DNA from: Aeolococcus sp035552595
Lineage (GTDB): Bacteria > Chloroflexota > Dormibacteria > Aeolococcales > Aeolococcaceae
Reading direction: 5' to 3'
Length of the DNA stretch: 9,060 nucleotides
Assembly (NCBI GenBank): GCA_035552595.1
Contig: DASZKZ010000047.1
Coordinates: 1-9,060, forward strand
Below, piece by piece: positions 1-6,479 of this stretch. Below the pieces are notes generated by a model that did not search any database, was not told the origin of the DNA, and saw only the letters and a program-made list of their open reading frames with translations. Numbering within the stretch: position 1 is the stretch's first letter; each line of letters begins with the position of its first letter. The translations under genes were made by a program, and so were the position numbers.

Positions 1-420
1 CGTGTCCCCACCGACCATGAGGCAGTAGCCCACCGTCAGCCCCCAGATGCCGCCGCTGGTGCCGGCGTCGATGAAGCTGATGCCCTTGGCCTGGCAGCGC
101 TGCGCGCGCGCCACGCTGTCGTGCCAGTTGCTGTTGCCGCCATCGACGATGCTGTCGCCAGGTTCGAGGCCAGCCAGCAGGGAGTCCAGCGTCTCTTCGG
201 TGGCGTCCCCGGCGGGCACCATCATCCAGACCGCCCGCGGCACCCCGAGCCTGGGGATGAGGTCGGCGAGAGTGGCCACGGTGGTGGCCCCATGCTCCTC
301 GACGGCGGCCCGGGCCTGCGGGTTGGGATCGAAGGCCACCACCGCGTGGTCGCCGTCGCGGCGCAGGCGGTGAACCATGTTGGCACCCATCCTGCCGAGG
401 CCGACGAATCCGATCTCCAT
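1..420 (-). CDS. gnd: 6-phosphogluconate dehydrogenase, short (GndA/YqeC-like) class, N-terminal part
   Basis: Catalyses oxidative decarboxylation of 6-phosphogluconate to ribulose-5-phosphate in the cytoplasm (oxidative pentose phosphate pathway). The 140 visible residues form an NAD(P)-binding Rossmann fold opening with GLGRMG at residues 7-12. The conserved WMMVPAG segment lies at about 65-71, DGGNSN at 93-98 and DAGTSGGIWGL at 118-128. The TSGGIWGL form is, from memory, typical of the short (~300-residue) dehydrogenases rather than the long E. coli type. An Asp at residue 31, ending the second beta strand, is the classical NAD-preferring position, so NAD+ use is inferred. The start is the ATG at 420-418. 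It overlaps the upstream tal-pgi stop by one base (TGATG) and has GGGAG seven bases before it. The gene is last in a visible tkt/tal-pgi/gnd operon and is cut by the left edge, so the C-terminal domain is not seen. Confidence 0.93.
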   Translation of the reverse strand, partial: MEIGFVGLGRMGANMVHRLRRDGDHAVVAFDPNPQARAAVEEHGATTVATLADLIPRLGVPRAVWMMVPAGDATEETLDSLLAGLEPGDSIVDGGNSNWHDSVARAQRCQAKGISFIDAGTSGGIWGLTVGYCLMVGGDT

Positions 421-3260
421 CAGCGTGCTCCCGTGGCCGCGTGGATGACGGAGTCGGTCAGCCTGCTGAGCCCCAGCGCGAGGTCGCCACGGATGTCGAG
501 CCGGATCACCCGCCGGCCGTGGTCGCGGAGCGACTGCAGGTCGCCCTGCGCCTGTGCCTGCTTGAGGATCGAGAACGTGAACGGCTGGCCGGGGATGGGC
601 ACGTCGACGGCATCCGCGGCGGTGATCTGGATGTACAGGCCGCTGTCCGGGCCGCCCTTGTGCAGCTGCCCGGTGCTGTGCAGGAAGCGCGGACCGAATC
701 CCAGTGTGGTGGCGACGCGGTGCTCATCGCGGATGGCCACGCGCAGCCGCTGCAGCGCAGCCTCGTTCTCGCTGTTGGGGGTGACATAGGCCATCAGCGC
801 GACGTAATCACCGGCGCGTACCGCGGAGAGGAAGTCGATCAGCGCGCTGTCGATGCTCTGCCGTCCCGGCGCACCGAACACGGAGATGCCGTCGTCGCTG
901 GCGCTGGCCGACTCGTCCGCCAGGGTGCCGTTCTTGACGAAGTGGTCGAGAACCCGCCGGGTGTTGTCCTTGGACTCCTTGACGTTGGGCTCATCGAACG
1001 GGTCGATGCCCAGGGCGGCGCCCGCCACCGCCGTGGCGAACTCCCAGCGGAAGAACTCGGCCGCCAGGTCGAGGAGGTCGTCGAGCTGCATGGTCACCGC
1101 GGGCAGGCCCGCGCTGCGCAGTGCGCCCACCTCGGCGTCGAAGTCGGGGTCGTCGTCGCGCAGGCGGAGCACGGTGAGGATGCGGTCGTCGCCGTAGACC
1201 CCGGGTTCGCCGATGGGCTCGTCGCCGATGGGGATCAGCCCCTTGCCCTCCTTGCCGGTGCTCTCGGCGATGAGCTGCTCCGCCCACAATGAGAAGGCGG
1301 CGATCCGGGGCGGCGCCAGGATGGTCACCTTGTCGCGCCCGCTGCGCCGGAGCAGGCCGAGCACCGTTCCCAGCGCCAGACCGGGGTTGAGGTCGGCGGG
1401 GACGCCGGGACGCGATTGCCGGCGCATGTGCTCGGCGCGGTCGAGGAATGCCTCGACATCGACGCCGATGATCGCCGCCGGCACCAGGCCGAAGAAGCTG
1501 AGCGCCGAGTACCGGCCGCCGATGTCGGGCGGATTCTCGAACAGATGCCGGAAGTTCCTGTCCCGGGCGGTCTCGGCCAGTGGCGAGCCGGGGTCGGTGA
1601 TGCAGATGAAGTGCCGCCCCGCGTCGAGGATACCGGCCGAGGTCATCCACTCCCAGAAGTGGGCGAGGTGGCTGAGCGTCTCCAGGGTGGTGCCCGACTT
1701 GGAGGCCACGATGAACAGCGTCGTGCGCGGGTCGAGCCGATCGGTGAGCTGGGCGATGGCGGCCGGATCGGTGGTGTCGAGAACGTGCAGCTCGGGCTGG
1801 CCGGCGGCGCTGCCGAACGAGCTGCGCAGCACCTCGGGGCAGAGGCTGCTGCCGCCCATGCCCAGCAGGACGCAGTTGCGGAAGCCGGCCTGCTGCACCT
1901 CGGCGGCGAGAGCGATGAGACGAGGCAGGGCCGCGCGCATGGTGTCGATGACGTCGAGCCATCCGAGACGGTTGCCGATCACCTTGGCGTGCGCCGCATC
2001 ACCCGGCTTCCAGAGGTTCGCATCGCGATCCCAGATCCGCCGCGCCACCTCGGCGGTGGCGCCGCCCTCCACCACCGCCGAGACCGTGTCGGTGCTCGCG
2101 GCCAGGTCGAGTCGCTGGCGCCTGCCGTAGCCGCCGTGCATGGCGTCCACCTTCTCGGCGATGCCGCGGATGAGCTCGTCGTATGAGTCGGAGAACGACG
2201 TGACGCCCGCCGCCAGCAGGTCGGCGGTGACCCTGTCCATGTCGATGCCGACCTCGGCGAGCTGCTCCATCACCCGGTGCGCGCCTGCGTAGTCGCTGTT
2301 GACCGTGCTGCCGGTGACGACCCCGTGATCGCGGAAGGCCGTGATCGTCGCCGGCGGCATGGTGTCGACGGTGTCCGGCCCCACCAGGGCCTCGGCGTAG
2401 ACGACGTCGCGGTACTTGGGGTTCTTGGCGCTGGTGCTGGCCCACAGAGGGCGCTGCACGTGCGCGCCGGCCTGCGCCAGCGGTGCGAACTCCGCTCCGC
2501 GGAAATAGTGCTCGAACTTCTCGTAGGCGAGCACCGCGTTGGCGATCGCCGCCTTGCCGTAGAGCTCCTCGAGCGTGGCGTTGCCTGGGTCCGCGGCCAG
2601 CTTCTCGTCGATCAGCTTGTCGACCGCGGTGTCGACGCGGCTCACGAAGAACGAGGCCACGGAATGGACGTCGAGCGCTTCCCCCCTCGACCGTCGCTCC
2701 CGGAGCGCGTCCAGGTAGGCGTGGATCACGCCGTCGTAGGCCTGCAACGCGAAGATCAGCGTGATGTTGACGTTGACGCCCGCCGCCAGGGCGCGCTCGA
2801 CGGCCGGCACACCCTCCGGCGTGGCGGGGATCTTGACCATGAGGTTGGGCCGGTCGACCCGCCGTGCGTACTCCAGGGCCAGGGTGCTGCTGCGCTCGCT
2901 GTCGTGCGCCGACTCGGGCGGGAGCTCGAGGCTCACGAAGCCGTCGGCGCCACCGCTGCGCTCGTGGACGGGGCGCAGGATGTCCGCGGCGTGCTGGATG
3001 TCGGTGACGGCCAGCGCCAGGAAGATCTCGTTGGGGTCATCGATGCCGGACGCCAGCAGCTCGCGGATCTGTTCGTCGTACTGGTTGCCGTCCGCGATGG
3101 CCTTCTGGAAGATGGTGGGATTGCTGGTCATCCCGGTGACGTTGTCCTCGGCGATCATCCGCTCCAGCTCGCCGCTGGTGAGCAGCTCGCGGCTGATGTA
3201 GTCCAGCCAGATGGACTGACCCTGCTCCGCCAGCTGCTGCAGCGGATTCGAAGCGGCCAT
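420..3260 (-). CDS. tal-pgi: Bifunctional transaldolase / glucose-6-phosphate isomerase fusion
   Basis: A 946-residue cytoplasmic fusion. The N-terminal half (about 1-375) is transaldolase: Asp20 in WLDYI, Thr45/Asn47 in TSNPT, Glu112 in SLELPP, Schiff-base Lys143 in LMVKIPATPEG, Asn165/Thr167 in NVNIT and Ser203 match the family's active-site positions. The C-terminal half (about 400-946) is phosphoglucose isomerase: GMGGSS at 467-472, SKSGTT at 520-525, GGRYSALSFFG at 581-591, the presumed catalytic Glu666 in AESTGKEGKG, and HKGG at 867-870 with the presumed catalytic Lys868. The fusion is a known protein family of about this length, and I see no frameshift or missing key residue. It would link sedoheptulose-7-P/glyceraldehyde-3-P exchange directly to fructose-6-P to glucose-6-P conversion. 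The start ATG at 3260 immediately follows the tkt stop (TGAATG), and the stop overlaps the gnd start, so it is the middle gene of a coupled operon. Confidence 0.96.
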   Translation of the reverse strand: MAASNPLQQLAEQGQSIWLDYISRELLTSGELERMIAEDNVTGMTSNPTIFQKAIADGNQYDEQIRELLASGIDDPNEIFLALAVTDIQHAADILRPVHERSGGADGFVSLELPPESAHDSERSSTLALEYARRVDRPNLMVKIPATPEGVPAVERALAAGVNVNITLIFALQAYDGVIHAYLDALRERRSRGEALDVHSVASFFVSRVDTAVDKLIDEKLAADPGNATLEELYGKAAIANAVLAYEKFEHYFRGAEFAPLAQAGAHVQRPLWASTSAKNPKYRDVVYAEALVGPDTVDTMPPATITAFRDHGVVTGSTVNSDYAGAHRVMEQLAEVGIDMDRVTADLLAAGVTSFSDSYDELIRGIAEKVDAMHGGYGRRQRLDLAASTDTVSAVVEGGATAEVARRIWDRDANLWKPGDAAHAKVIGNRLGWLDVIDTMRAALPRLIALAAEVQQAGFRNCVLLGMGGSSLCPEVLRSSFGSAAGQPELHVLDTTDPAAIAQLTDRLDPRTTLFIVASKSGTTLETLSHLAHFWEWMTSAGILDAGRHFICITDPGSPLAETARDRNFRHLFENPPDIGGRYSALSFFGLVPAAIIGVDVEAFLDRAEHMRRQSRPGVPADLNPGLALGTVLGLLRRSGRDKVTILAPPRIAAFSLWAEQLIAESTGKEGKGLIPIGDEPIGEPGVYGDDRILTVLRLRDDDPDFDAEVGALRSAGLPAVTMQLDDLLDLAAEFFRWEFATAVAGAALGIDPFDEPNVKESKDNTRRVLDHFVKNGTLADESASASDDGISVFGAPGRQSIDSALIDFLSAVRAGDYVALMAYVTPNSENEAALQRLRVAIRDEHRVATTLGFGPRFLHSTGQLHKGGPDSGLYIQITAADAVDVPIPGQPFTFSILKQAQAQGDLQSLRDHGRRVIRLDIRGDLALGLSRLTDSVIHAATGAR
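428..432 (-). promoter_or_regulatory. Shine-Dalgarno site for gnd inside the tal-pgi 3' end
   Basis: GGGAG on the minus strand, seven bases before the gnd ATG, inside the last codons of tal-pgi. With the one-base stop/start overlap it supports the chosen gnd start and suggests reinitiation or coupled translation. Confidence 0.55.
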
Positions 3261-5150
3261 TCAGCCCACCCCGGAGGGGAAGGCACGCACCGCGGCCACG
3301 ATGGCGTCGGCGTCGATCCCCGCGGCCGCCATCAGCTCAGCGGGAGTGCCGGAGCCGGGCAGGTCGCGGACCGCGAGGTGCACGACGCGCGGCAGGCGAT
3401 CGTCGCCGGCGAGGGCCTCGAGAACCGCCGCCGCGATGCCACCTTCCGGGTAGTGATCCTCGACGACGACGAAGCGGCCCCCGGTGCTGCGTGAGGCAGC
3501 GCGCAGGCCGTCGGCGTCGACCGGTTTCACCGAATAGAGGTCGATGACCCGGCACGACACTCCCTCGCCGGCCAGCCGCTCGGCGGCGTCGAGGCAGTGA
3601 TGCAGAGTCACGCCCGCGCCGATCAGAGTGATGGTGTCCGACTCGCTGCTGCGCACCACCTTGCAACCGCCCACAGGAAATTCGGCGTCGTTGTCGTAGA
3701 TGGTCGGATAGGCACCCCGGGTGGTACGGAGGTAGACGACGCCGCTGGTCTCGGCCATCTCGGCGACCAGCTTGGCGGCGGACACCGGGTCGCTCGGGTA
3801 GAGAACGGTGGAGCCATGCACGGCGCGCAGCGAAGCCAGATCCTCGAGCGCCATCTGCGAGGGCCCGTCGGCCCCGATCTCGCAGCCGGCGTGGGAACCG
3901 GCCAGGCGGATGTCGGCGCCGGACACGCCCGCCATGCGCACGAAGTCGTAGGCGCGGCTGAAGAAGGCCGCGAACGTGGAGGCAAAGGGCACGAGGCGGC
4001 GCACGCTCATGCCCACAGCCGCGGCGACCAGCTGCTGCTCGGCGATGAACATCTCGAAGAAGCGATCGGGGTGCGCCGCCTTGAACTCCTCGGAGTGCGT
4101 CGAGTTGCTCACCTCGCCGTCGAGCGCGACCACATCGGGGCGGGCGCCGAGCGCCGCCAACGCGTCGCCATATGCCTTGCGCGTGGCCACCTTGTCCTGC
4201 TTCGAGTACGCCGGCAGCGCGATCGACGCGCCCGCCCCGCCACGGCGCGCCGCCGACTCGCCGGGCTCGGGGTGGGGCGTGTCCACGCGGATGTGGCGGA
4301 GCCCGCCCAGCTCCGCGATGGCTCGCTCCGCCATCTCCTCGGGGAGGGCCTTGCCGTGCCAGCCATCCCTGTTCTCGACCTCGCTGAAACCCTTGCCCTT
4401 GATGGTCCGGGCCAGCACCACGGTGGGCCGCTCGCGCTCCACCCGGCAGCTGCCCAGCGCCTCGTCGATCTGCTCGACGTCGTGACCGTCGATGACCAGC
4501 GCTCGGCACCCGAAGGCTTCCACCCGGCGCTGATACGTGGCCATGTCCCACTCCAGCTCGGTGGGCCCGCGCTGACCGAGCCGGTTGACGTCGACGATGG
4601 CGGTGAAGTGTCGGAGCCCGTAGTAGCCGGCCTTGTCGAGGCCCTCCCAGATCGACCCCTCGGCCATCTCGGAGTCGCCGCAGACGGTCCAGACGTGGAA
4701 CGGCAGCCTGTCCACCGCCTGTCCCGCCAGCGCCACACCGACCGCGACGGGCAGGCCCTGGCCGAGCGAGCCTGTGGCCACGTCGACCCAGGGCAGGATC
4801 GGTGTGGGGTGGCCCTGGAGTCGCGAGCCGTGGGTGCGGTAGGTCATCAGCTCGGCGTCGTCGATCGCCCCGCAAGCCTTGAACACGGCATAGATGAGGG
4901 GAGACGCGTGGCCCTTGGAGAAGATGAGGTGGTCGTTGTTGTCGAGCGTGGGGTTCTGCCAGTCGTAGTGAAGATGCCGGGCAACCAGGACGGCGAGCAG
5001 ATCGCTGGCCGACATGCTCGACGTGGGGTGGCCCGAGCCCGCCCTGGTGCTGGCGCGAATCCCATCGACCCGGAGCTGCTGACCGAGGTCGCGCAGAAAT
5101 GCGACATCCTCGGCGGTCAGGCCTTTCTCGAGGCTCCCTGTCATCGCCAT
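3261..5150 (-). CDS. tkt: Transketolase, animal/short-type subfamily
   Basis: Thiamine-diphosphate enzyme moving two-carbon ketol units between pentose and hexose/triose phosphates in the cytoplasm. Residue numbers below count from an upstream GTG at 5156. His43 lies in SGHP and His83 in KGHASP. The ThDP/metal motif starts GDSEMAEG at 160 and ends at Asn191. KGKGFSEVEN with a following GWHGK lies at 253-269, and the catalytic Glu373 is in FIAEQQ. The pyrimidine-binding domain spans roughly 320-490 and the C-terminal transketolase domain about 500-631. The length (~630) and the GWHGK block resemble vertebrate transketolases rather than the ~660-residue E. coli type. Three in-frame starts cluster here: GTG 5156, ATG 5150 and ATG 5144. 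I chose 5150 (629 residues) because GGGAGGT ends seven bases before it. It is first in the visible tkt/tal-pgi/gnd operon. No convincing minus-strand promoter was found upstream. Confidence 0.95.
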   Translation of the reverse strand: MAMTGSLEKGLTAEDVAFLRDLGQQLRVDGIRASTRAGSGHPTSSMSASDLLAVLVARHLHYDWQNPTLDNNDHLIFSKGHASPLIYAVFKACGAIDDAELMTYRTHGSRLQGHPTPILPWVDVATGSLGQGLPVAVGVALAGQAVDRLPFHVWTVCGDSEMAEGSIWEGLDKAGYYGLRHFTAIVDVNRLGQRGPTELEWDMATYQRRVEAFGCRALVIDGHDVEQIDEALGSCRVERERPTVVLARTIKGKGFSEVENRDGWHGKALPEEMAERAIAELGGLRHIRVDTPHPEPGESAARRGGAGASIALPAYSKQDKVATRKAYGDALAALGARPDVVALDGEVSNSTHSEEFKAAHPDRFFEMFIAEQQLVAAAVGMSVRRLVPFASTFAAFFSRAYDFVRMAGVSGADIRLAGSHAGCEIGADGPSQMALEDLASLRAVHGSTVLYPSDPVSAAKLVAEMAETSGVVYLRTTRGAYPTIYDNDAEFPVGGCKVVRSSESDTITLIGAGVTLHHCLDAAERLAGEGVSCRVIDLYSVKPVDADGLRAASRSTGGRFVVVEDHYPEGGIAAAVLEALAGDDRLPRVVHLAVRDLPGSGTPAELMAAAGIDADAIVAAVRAFPSGVG

Positions 5151-5157
5151 GGTCACG

Positions 5158-5164
5158 ACCTCCC
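5158..5164 (-). promoter_or_regulatory. Strong Shine-Dalgarno that decides the tkt start
   Basis: GGGAGGT on the minus strand. It leaves one base before the GTG at 5156 (too close), seven before the ATG at 5150 (ideal) and thirteen before the ATG at 5144 (too far). It therefore favours 5150 as the start. Confidence 0.75.
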
Positions 5165-5255
5165 GCCGTCAGGGCTTCACGTTTCTCTCCACCATCATGC
5201 CGCGCAGGCGTCCGTCAGCGCAGCCAACGCCTCGAGCGGCCGGCGAGCCCTCGTG

Positions 5256-5261
5256 TACACT
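5256..5261 (+). promoter_or_regulatory. Candidate -10 element for the tRNA-Arg gene
   Basis: TACACT, 27 bases before the tRNA 5' end, fits the TANNNT consensus. It overlaps an 8-bp palindrome (GTGTACAC, 5253-5260), which gives only a weaker TACACG on the opposite strand towards tkt. I see no good -35 at 16-18 bases upstream. The same hexamer stands before the BON gene at 6007-6012. Confidence 0.4.
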
Positions 5262-5284
5262 CGGAGACCGCTCCGAACTCGGAG
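5261..5284 (+). repeat. Nested inverted/direct repeat in the tRNA leader
   Basis: TCGGAG (5261-5266), CTCCGA (5271-5276) and TCGGAG (5279-5284) follow one another. The middle unit can pair perfectly with either flank, with loops of 4 and 2 bases. The array begins at the last base of the proposed -10 and ends four bases before the tRNA. It could be a 5' leader structure recognised during tRNA processing, or simply a short palindromic repeat; no function is established. Confidence 0.6.
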
Positions 5285-5288
5285 CCGC

Positions 5289-5366
<78 letters not shown>

Positions 5367-5409
5367 CCCTTCCGCCGGCTCACGACAGTCGGGGACATGG
5401 CCGAGGATC

Positions 5410-5928
5410 TCAGCGCACGAACTCGAACGGATCGGGCTGGCGCGGACGGCGCCAGCGCGTCACCAGCCACGCGGTCCCGCCGGCGCCGGTGAGAAGCACG
5501 AGGGCACCGGCCAGCGCCAGGCCGCCCGGCGGCCCGGCGCCGCCCCTGGCAGTGGGGACGGTGAACGTCCCCACCCCCTGGGCTGTGGGCGCGACGGAGG
5601 GCGAGGCGCTCGCCGTTGGGGACGGTGACGCGCTCGGCGCGGCTGTGGCCGTGGGCGGCGGCGGGGTTGGGGCGGCGGCGCGCGTGGCCGGCGCCGACGT
5701 GGGCGGGGGCGTTGAGGGCGGCACCGGCCGGGGCGTCGGGGTCAGCTCGGGCGGGGGCGTGAGCAGGATGGTGGGCAGGGGGCTCACGATGGGGCTCGGC
5801 TTGGCCGGCACCGTCCCCTTGGTGGCCGGGGCGGCCGAGGGGCCCGCCGCGGCGTGAATGCTGCTGAGCGCCATCGTCGCCGCCAGCATGGCGACGCCGA
5901 GGGCGGCTCCCTTCCTGACAGCCGTCAT
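5410..5928 (-). CDS. Secreted/membrane-tethered Pro-Ala-Thr-Ser-rich protein of unknown function
   Basis: I do not recognise a family for this 172-residue protein. Residues 1-28 look like a signal peptide: basic start (MTAVRK), hydrophobic core, small residues near HAAAG. Residues 29-115 are a low-complexity stretch of Pro, Thr, Ala and Ser, likely an extended, possibly glycosylated stalk. A short segment with few prolines (116-131) precedes a hydrophobic helix at about 135-157, then a basic tail (RWRRPR) that would sit in the cytoplasm. The arrangement resembles a wall-spanning stalk held by a C-terminal membrane anchor; it lacks an LPXTG sortase motif. Codon-position GC bias and the signal/anchor layout support it as real despite low complexity. 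It is divergent from the BON gene, with 94 bp between the starts. A TATCCT element lies seven bases before the ATG, so the transcript may be leaderless. Confidence 0.72.
   Translation of the reverse strand: MTAVRKGAALGVAMLAATMALSSIHAAAGPSAAPATKGTVPAKPSPIVSPLPTILLTPPPELTPTPRPVPPSTPPPTSAPATRAAAPTPPPPTATAAPSASPSPTASASPSVAPTAQGVGTFTVPTARGGAGPPGGLALAGALVLLTGAGGTAWLVTRWRRPRQPDPFEFVR
5730..5757 (+). other. Potential G-quadruplex in the stalk coding region
   Basis: Four G-runs of three or more (5730-5733, 5738-5741, 5749-5751, 5753-5757) are separated by loops of 4, 7 and 1 bases, satisfying the usual G3+N1-7 rule. They lie on the plus strand, the template strand of the Pro-rich gene. They may be only a by-product of CCC proline codons. 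Confidence 0.45.
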
Positions 5929-5935
5929 CGGTCAC

Positions 5936-5941
5936 AGGATA
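5936..5941 (-). promoter_or_regulatory. Candidate -10 of the Pro-rich protein gene
   Basis: TATCCT on the minus strand ends seven bases before the ATG at 5928. With initiation about seven bases after the hexamer, the mRNA would begin at or next to the start codon. There is no Shine-Dalgarno in the gap and no clear -35. Confidence 0.45.
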
Positions 5942-6006
5942 CGAAGGCGGAGCCTCGCCGCGATCTCGGAGCGGCGTCCCGCCCGGGTATGTCCCTGGCA
6001 TTCCCC

Positions 6007-6012
6007 TACACT
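6007..6012 (+). promoter_or_regulatory. Candidate -10 of the BON gene
   Basis: TACACT with ten bases to the ATG at 6023. No Shine-Dalgarno is visible between them, so a leaderless or nearly leaderless transcript is inferred. The hexamer is identical to that before tRNA-Arg. No clear -35 was found. Confidence 0.45.
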
Positions 6013-6022
6013 CCGTGCCTCC

Positions 6023-6439
6023 ATGAAGGGTCTGGGGCGGATCTCCACAGCCATCGGCGCCGCCGTTGCCGGAGTGGCCGCGGCCGTCTTCCTGCACCCG
6101 CGGTCGGGGGCGCGTCATCGCAGCGCGGCCGCAGGCGTGGCCCGGCGCCAGTCCGCCACCGTGGCCACCATGGTCGGAGCGTCGGTGGCGCGAGCGCCGC
6201 GGCGCACCTCGCGCGGTGCCACCGAGGTGGCGGATCGGGTGCGTGCCGCTCTCGCCGAGCAGCACCCCGGTGCGGACGCGATCCAGCTGACCGTCCACAA
6301 GGGAACGGTGACCCTGCGGGGCGAGGTGGACCATCTCGATGACATCGATGCCCTCGAGGAGACCGCTCGGTCCGTGGCCGGCGTCACCGACGTCAACAAC
6401 CTGCTCCGGCTTCCCACCGCCGCCTCCGCCGGACGATGA
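6023..6439 (+). CDS. Membrane-anchored BON-domain protein
   Basis: A 138-residue protein. Residues 7-24 are a small, hydrophobic Ala/Gly/Val helix that probably anchors the protein in the cytoplasmic membrane. Residues 25-64 are an Arg/Ser/Ala-rich linker. Residues 66-131 form one BON domain, recognised by its TVTLRGEV strand (96-102) and the closing VAGVTDVNNLL segment (118-128). BON domains generally bind phospholipid or periplasmic/surface targets and occur in stress-related proteins; the ligand here cannot be read from sequence. The reading frame stays open upstream to 5858, but I chose ATG 6023. There the hydrophobic start makes sense, a -10-like TACACT precedes it, and longer versions would overlap the divergent gene. 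The ligC start follows 40 bases after the stop, so the two may be cotranscribed. Confidence 0.85.
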   Translation: MKGLGRISTAIGAAVAGVAAAVFLHPRSGARHRSAAAGVARRQSATVATMVGASVARAPRRTSRGATEVADRVRAALAEQHPGADAIQLTVHKGTVTLRGEVDHLDDIDALEETARSVAGVTDVNNLLRLPTAASAGR

Positions 6440-6479
6440 ACGCCGCCGGCGCCGGAGCCCGGTCGGGATCGCGCCGGCG

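Noticed and set aside
121..789. Plus-strand open frame of 222 codons
   Set aside because: Lies antisense to gnd and the tal-pgi end, has no recognisable domain, and is explained by high-GC third-position bias in the real minus-strand genes.
2277..3494. Plus-strand open frame of 405 codons antisense to tal-pgi and the tkt end
   Set aside because: Its composition is dominated by Val, Asp, Gly, Arg and Ala with no motif. It crosses the junction of two clearly real minus-strand genes, so it is a mirror frame.
5367..5409. Terminator for the tRNA-Arg gene
   Set aside because: No stem followed by a T-run could be drawn; any termination signal here is not recognisable by eye.
5858..6022. N-terminal extension of the BON protein to an upstream ATG
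   Set aside because: It would overlap the divergent gene and its promoter region and hide the membrane helix 60 residues inside. The ATG at 6023 has a close -10-like box.
6339..6479. N-terminal extension of LigC upstream of the GTG at 6480
   Set aside because: The extension overlaps the BON domain coding sequence in another frame and is Pro/Arg low complexity. LigC proteins begin near the TLPVAPPLEPML segment.
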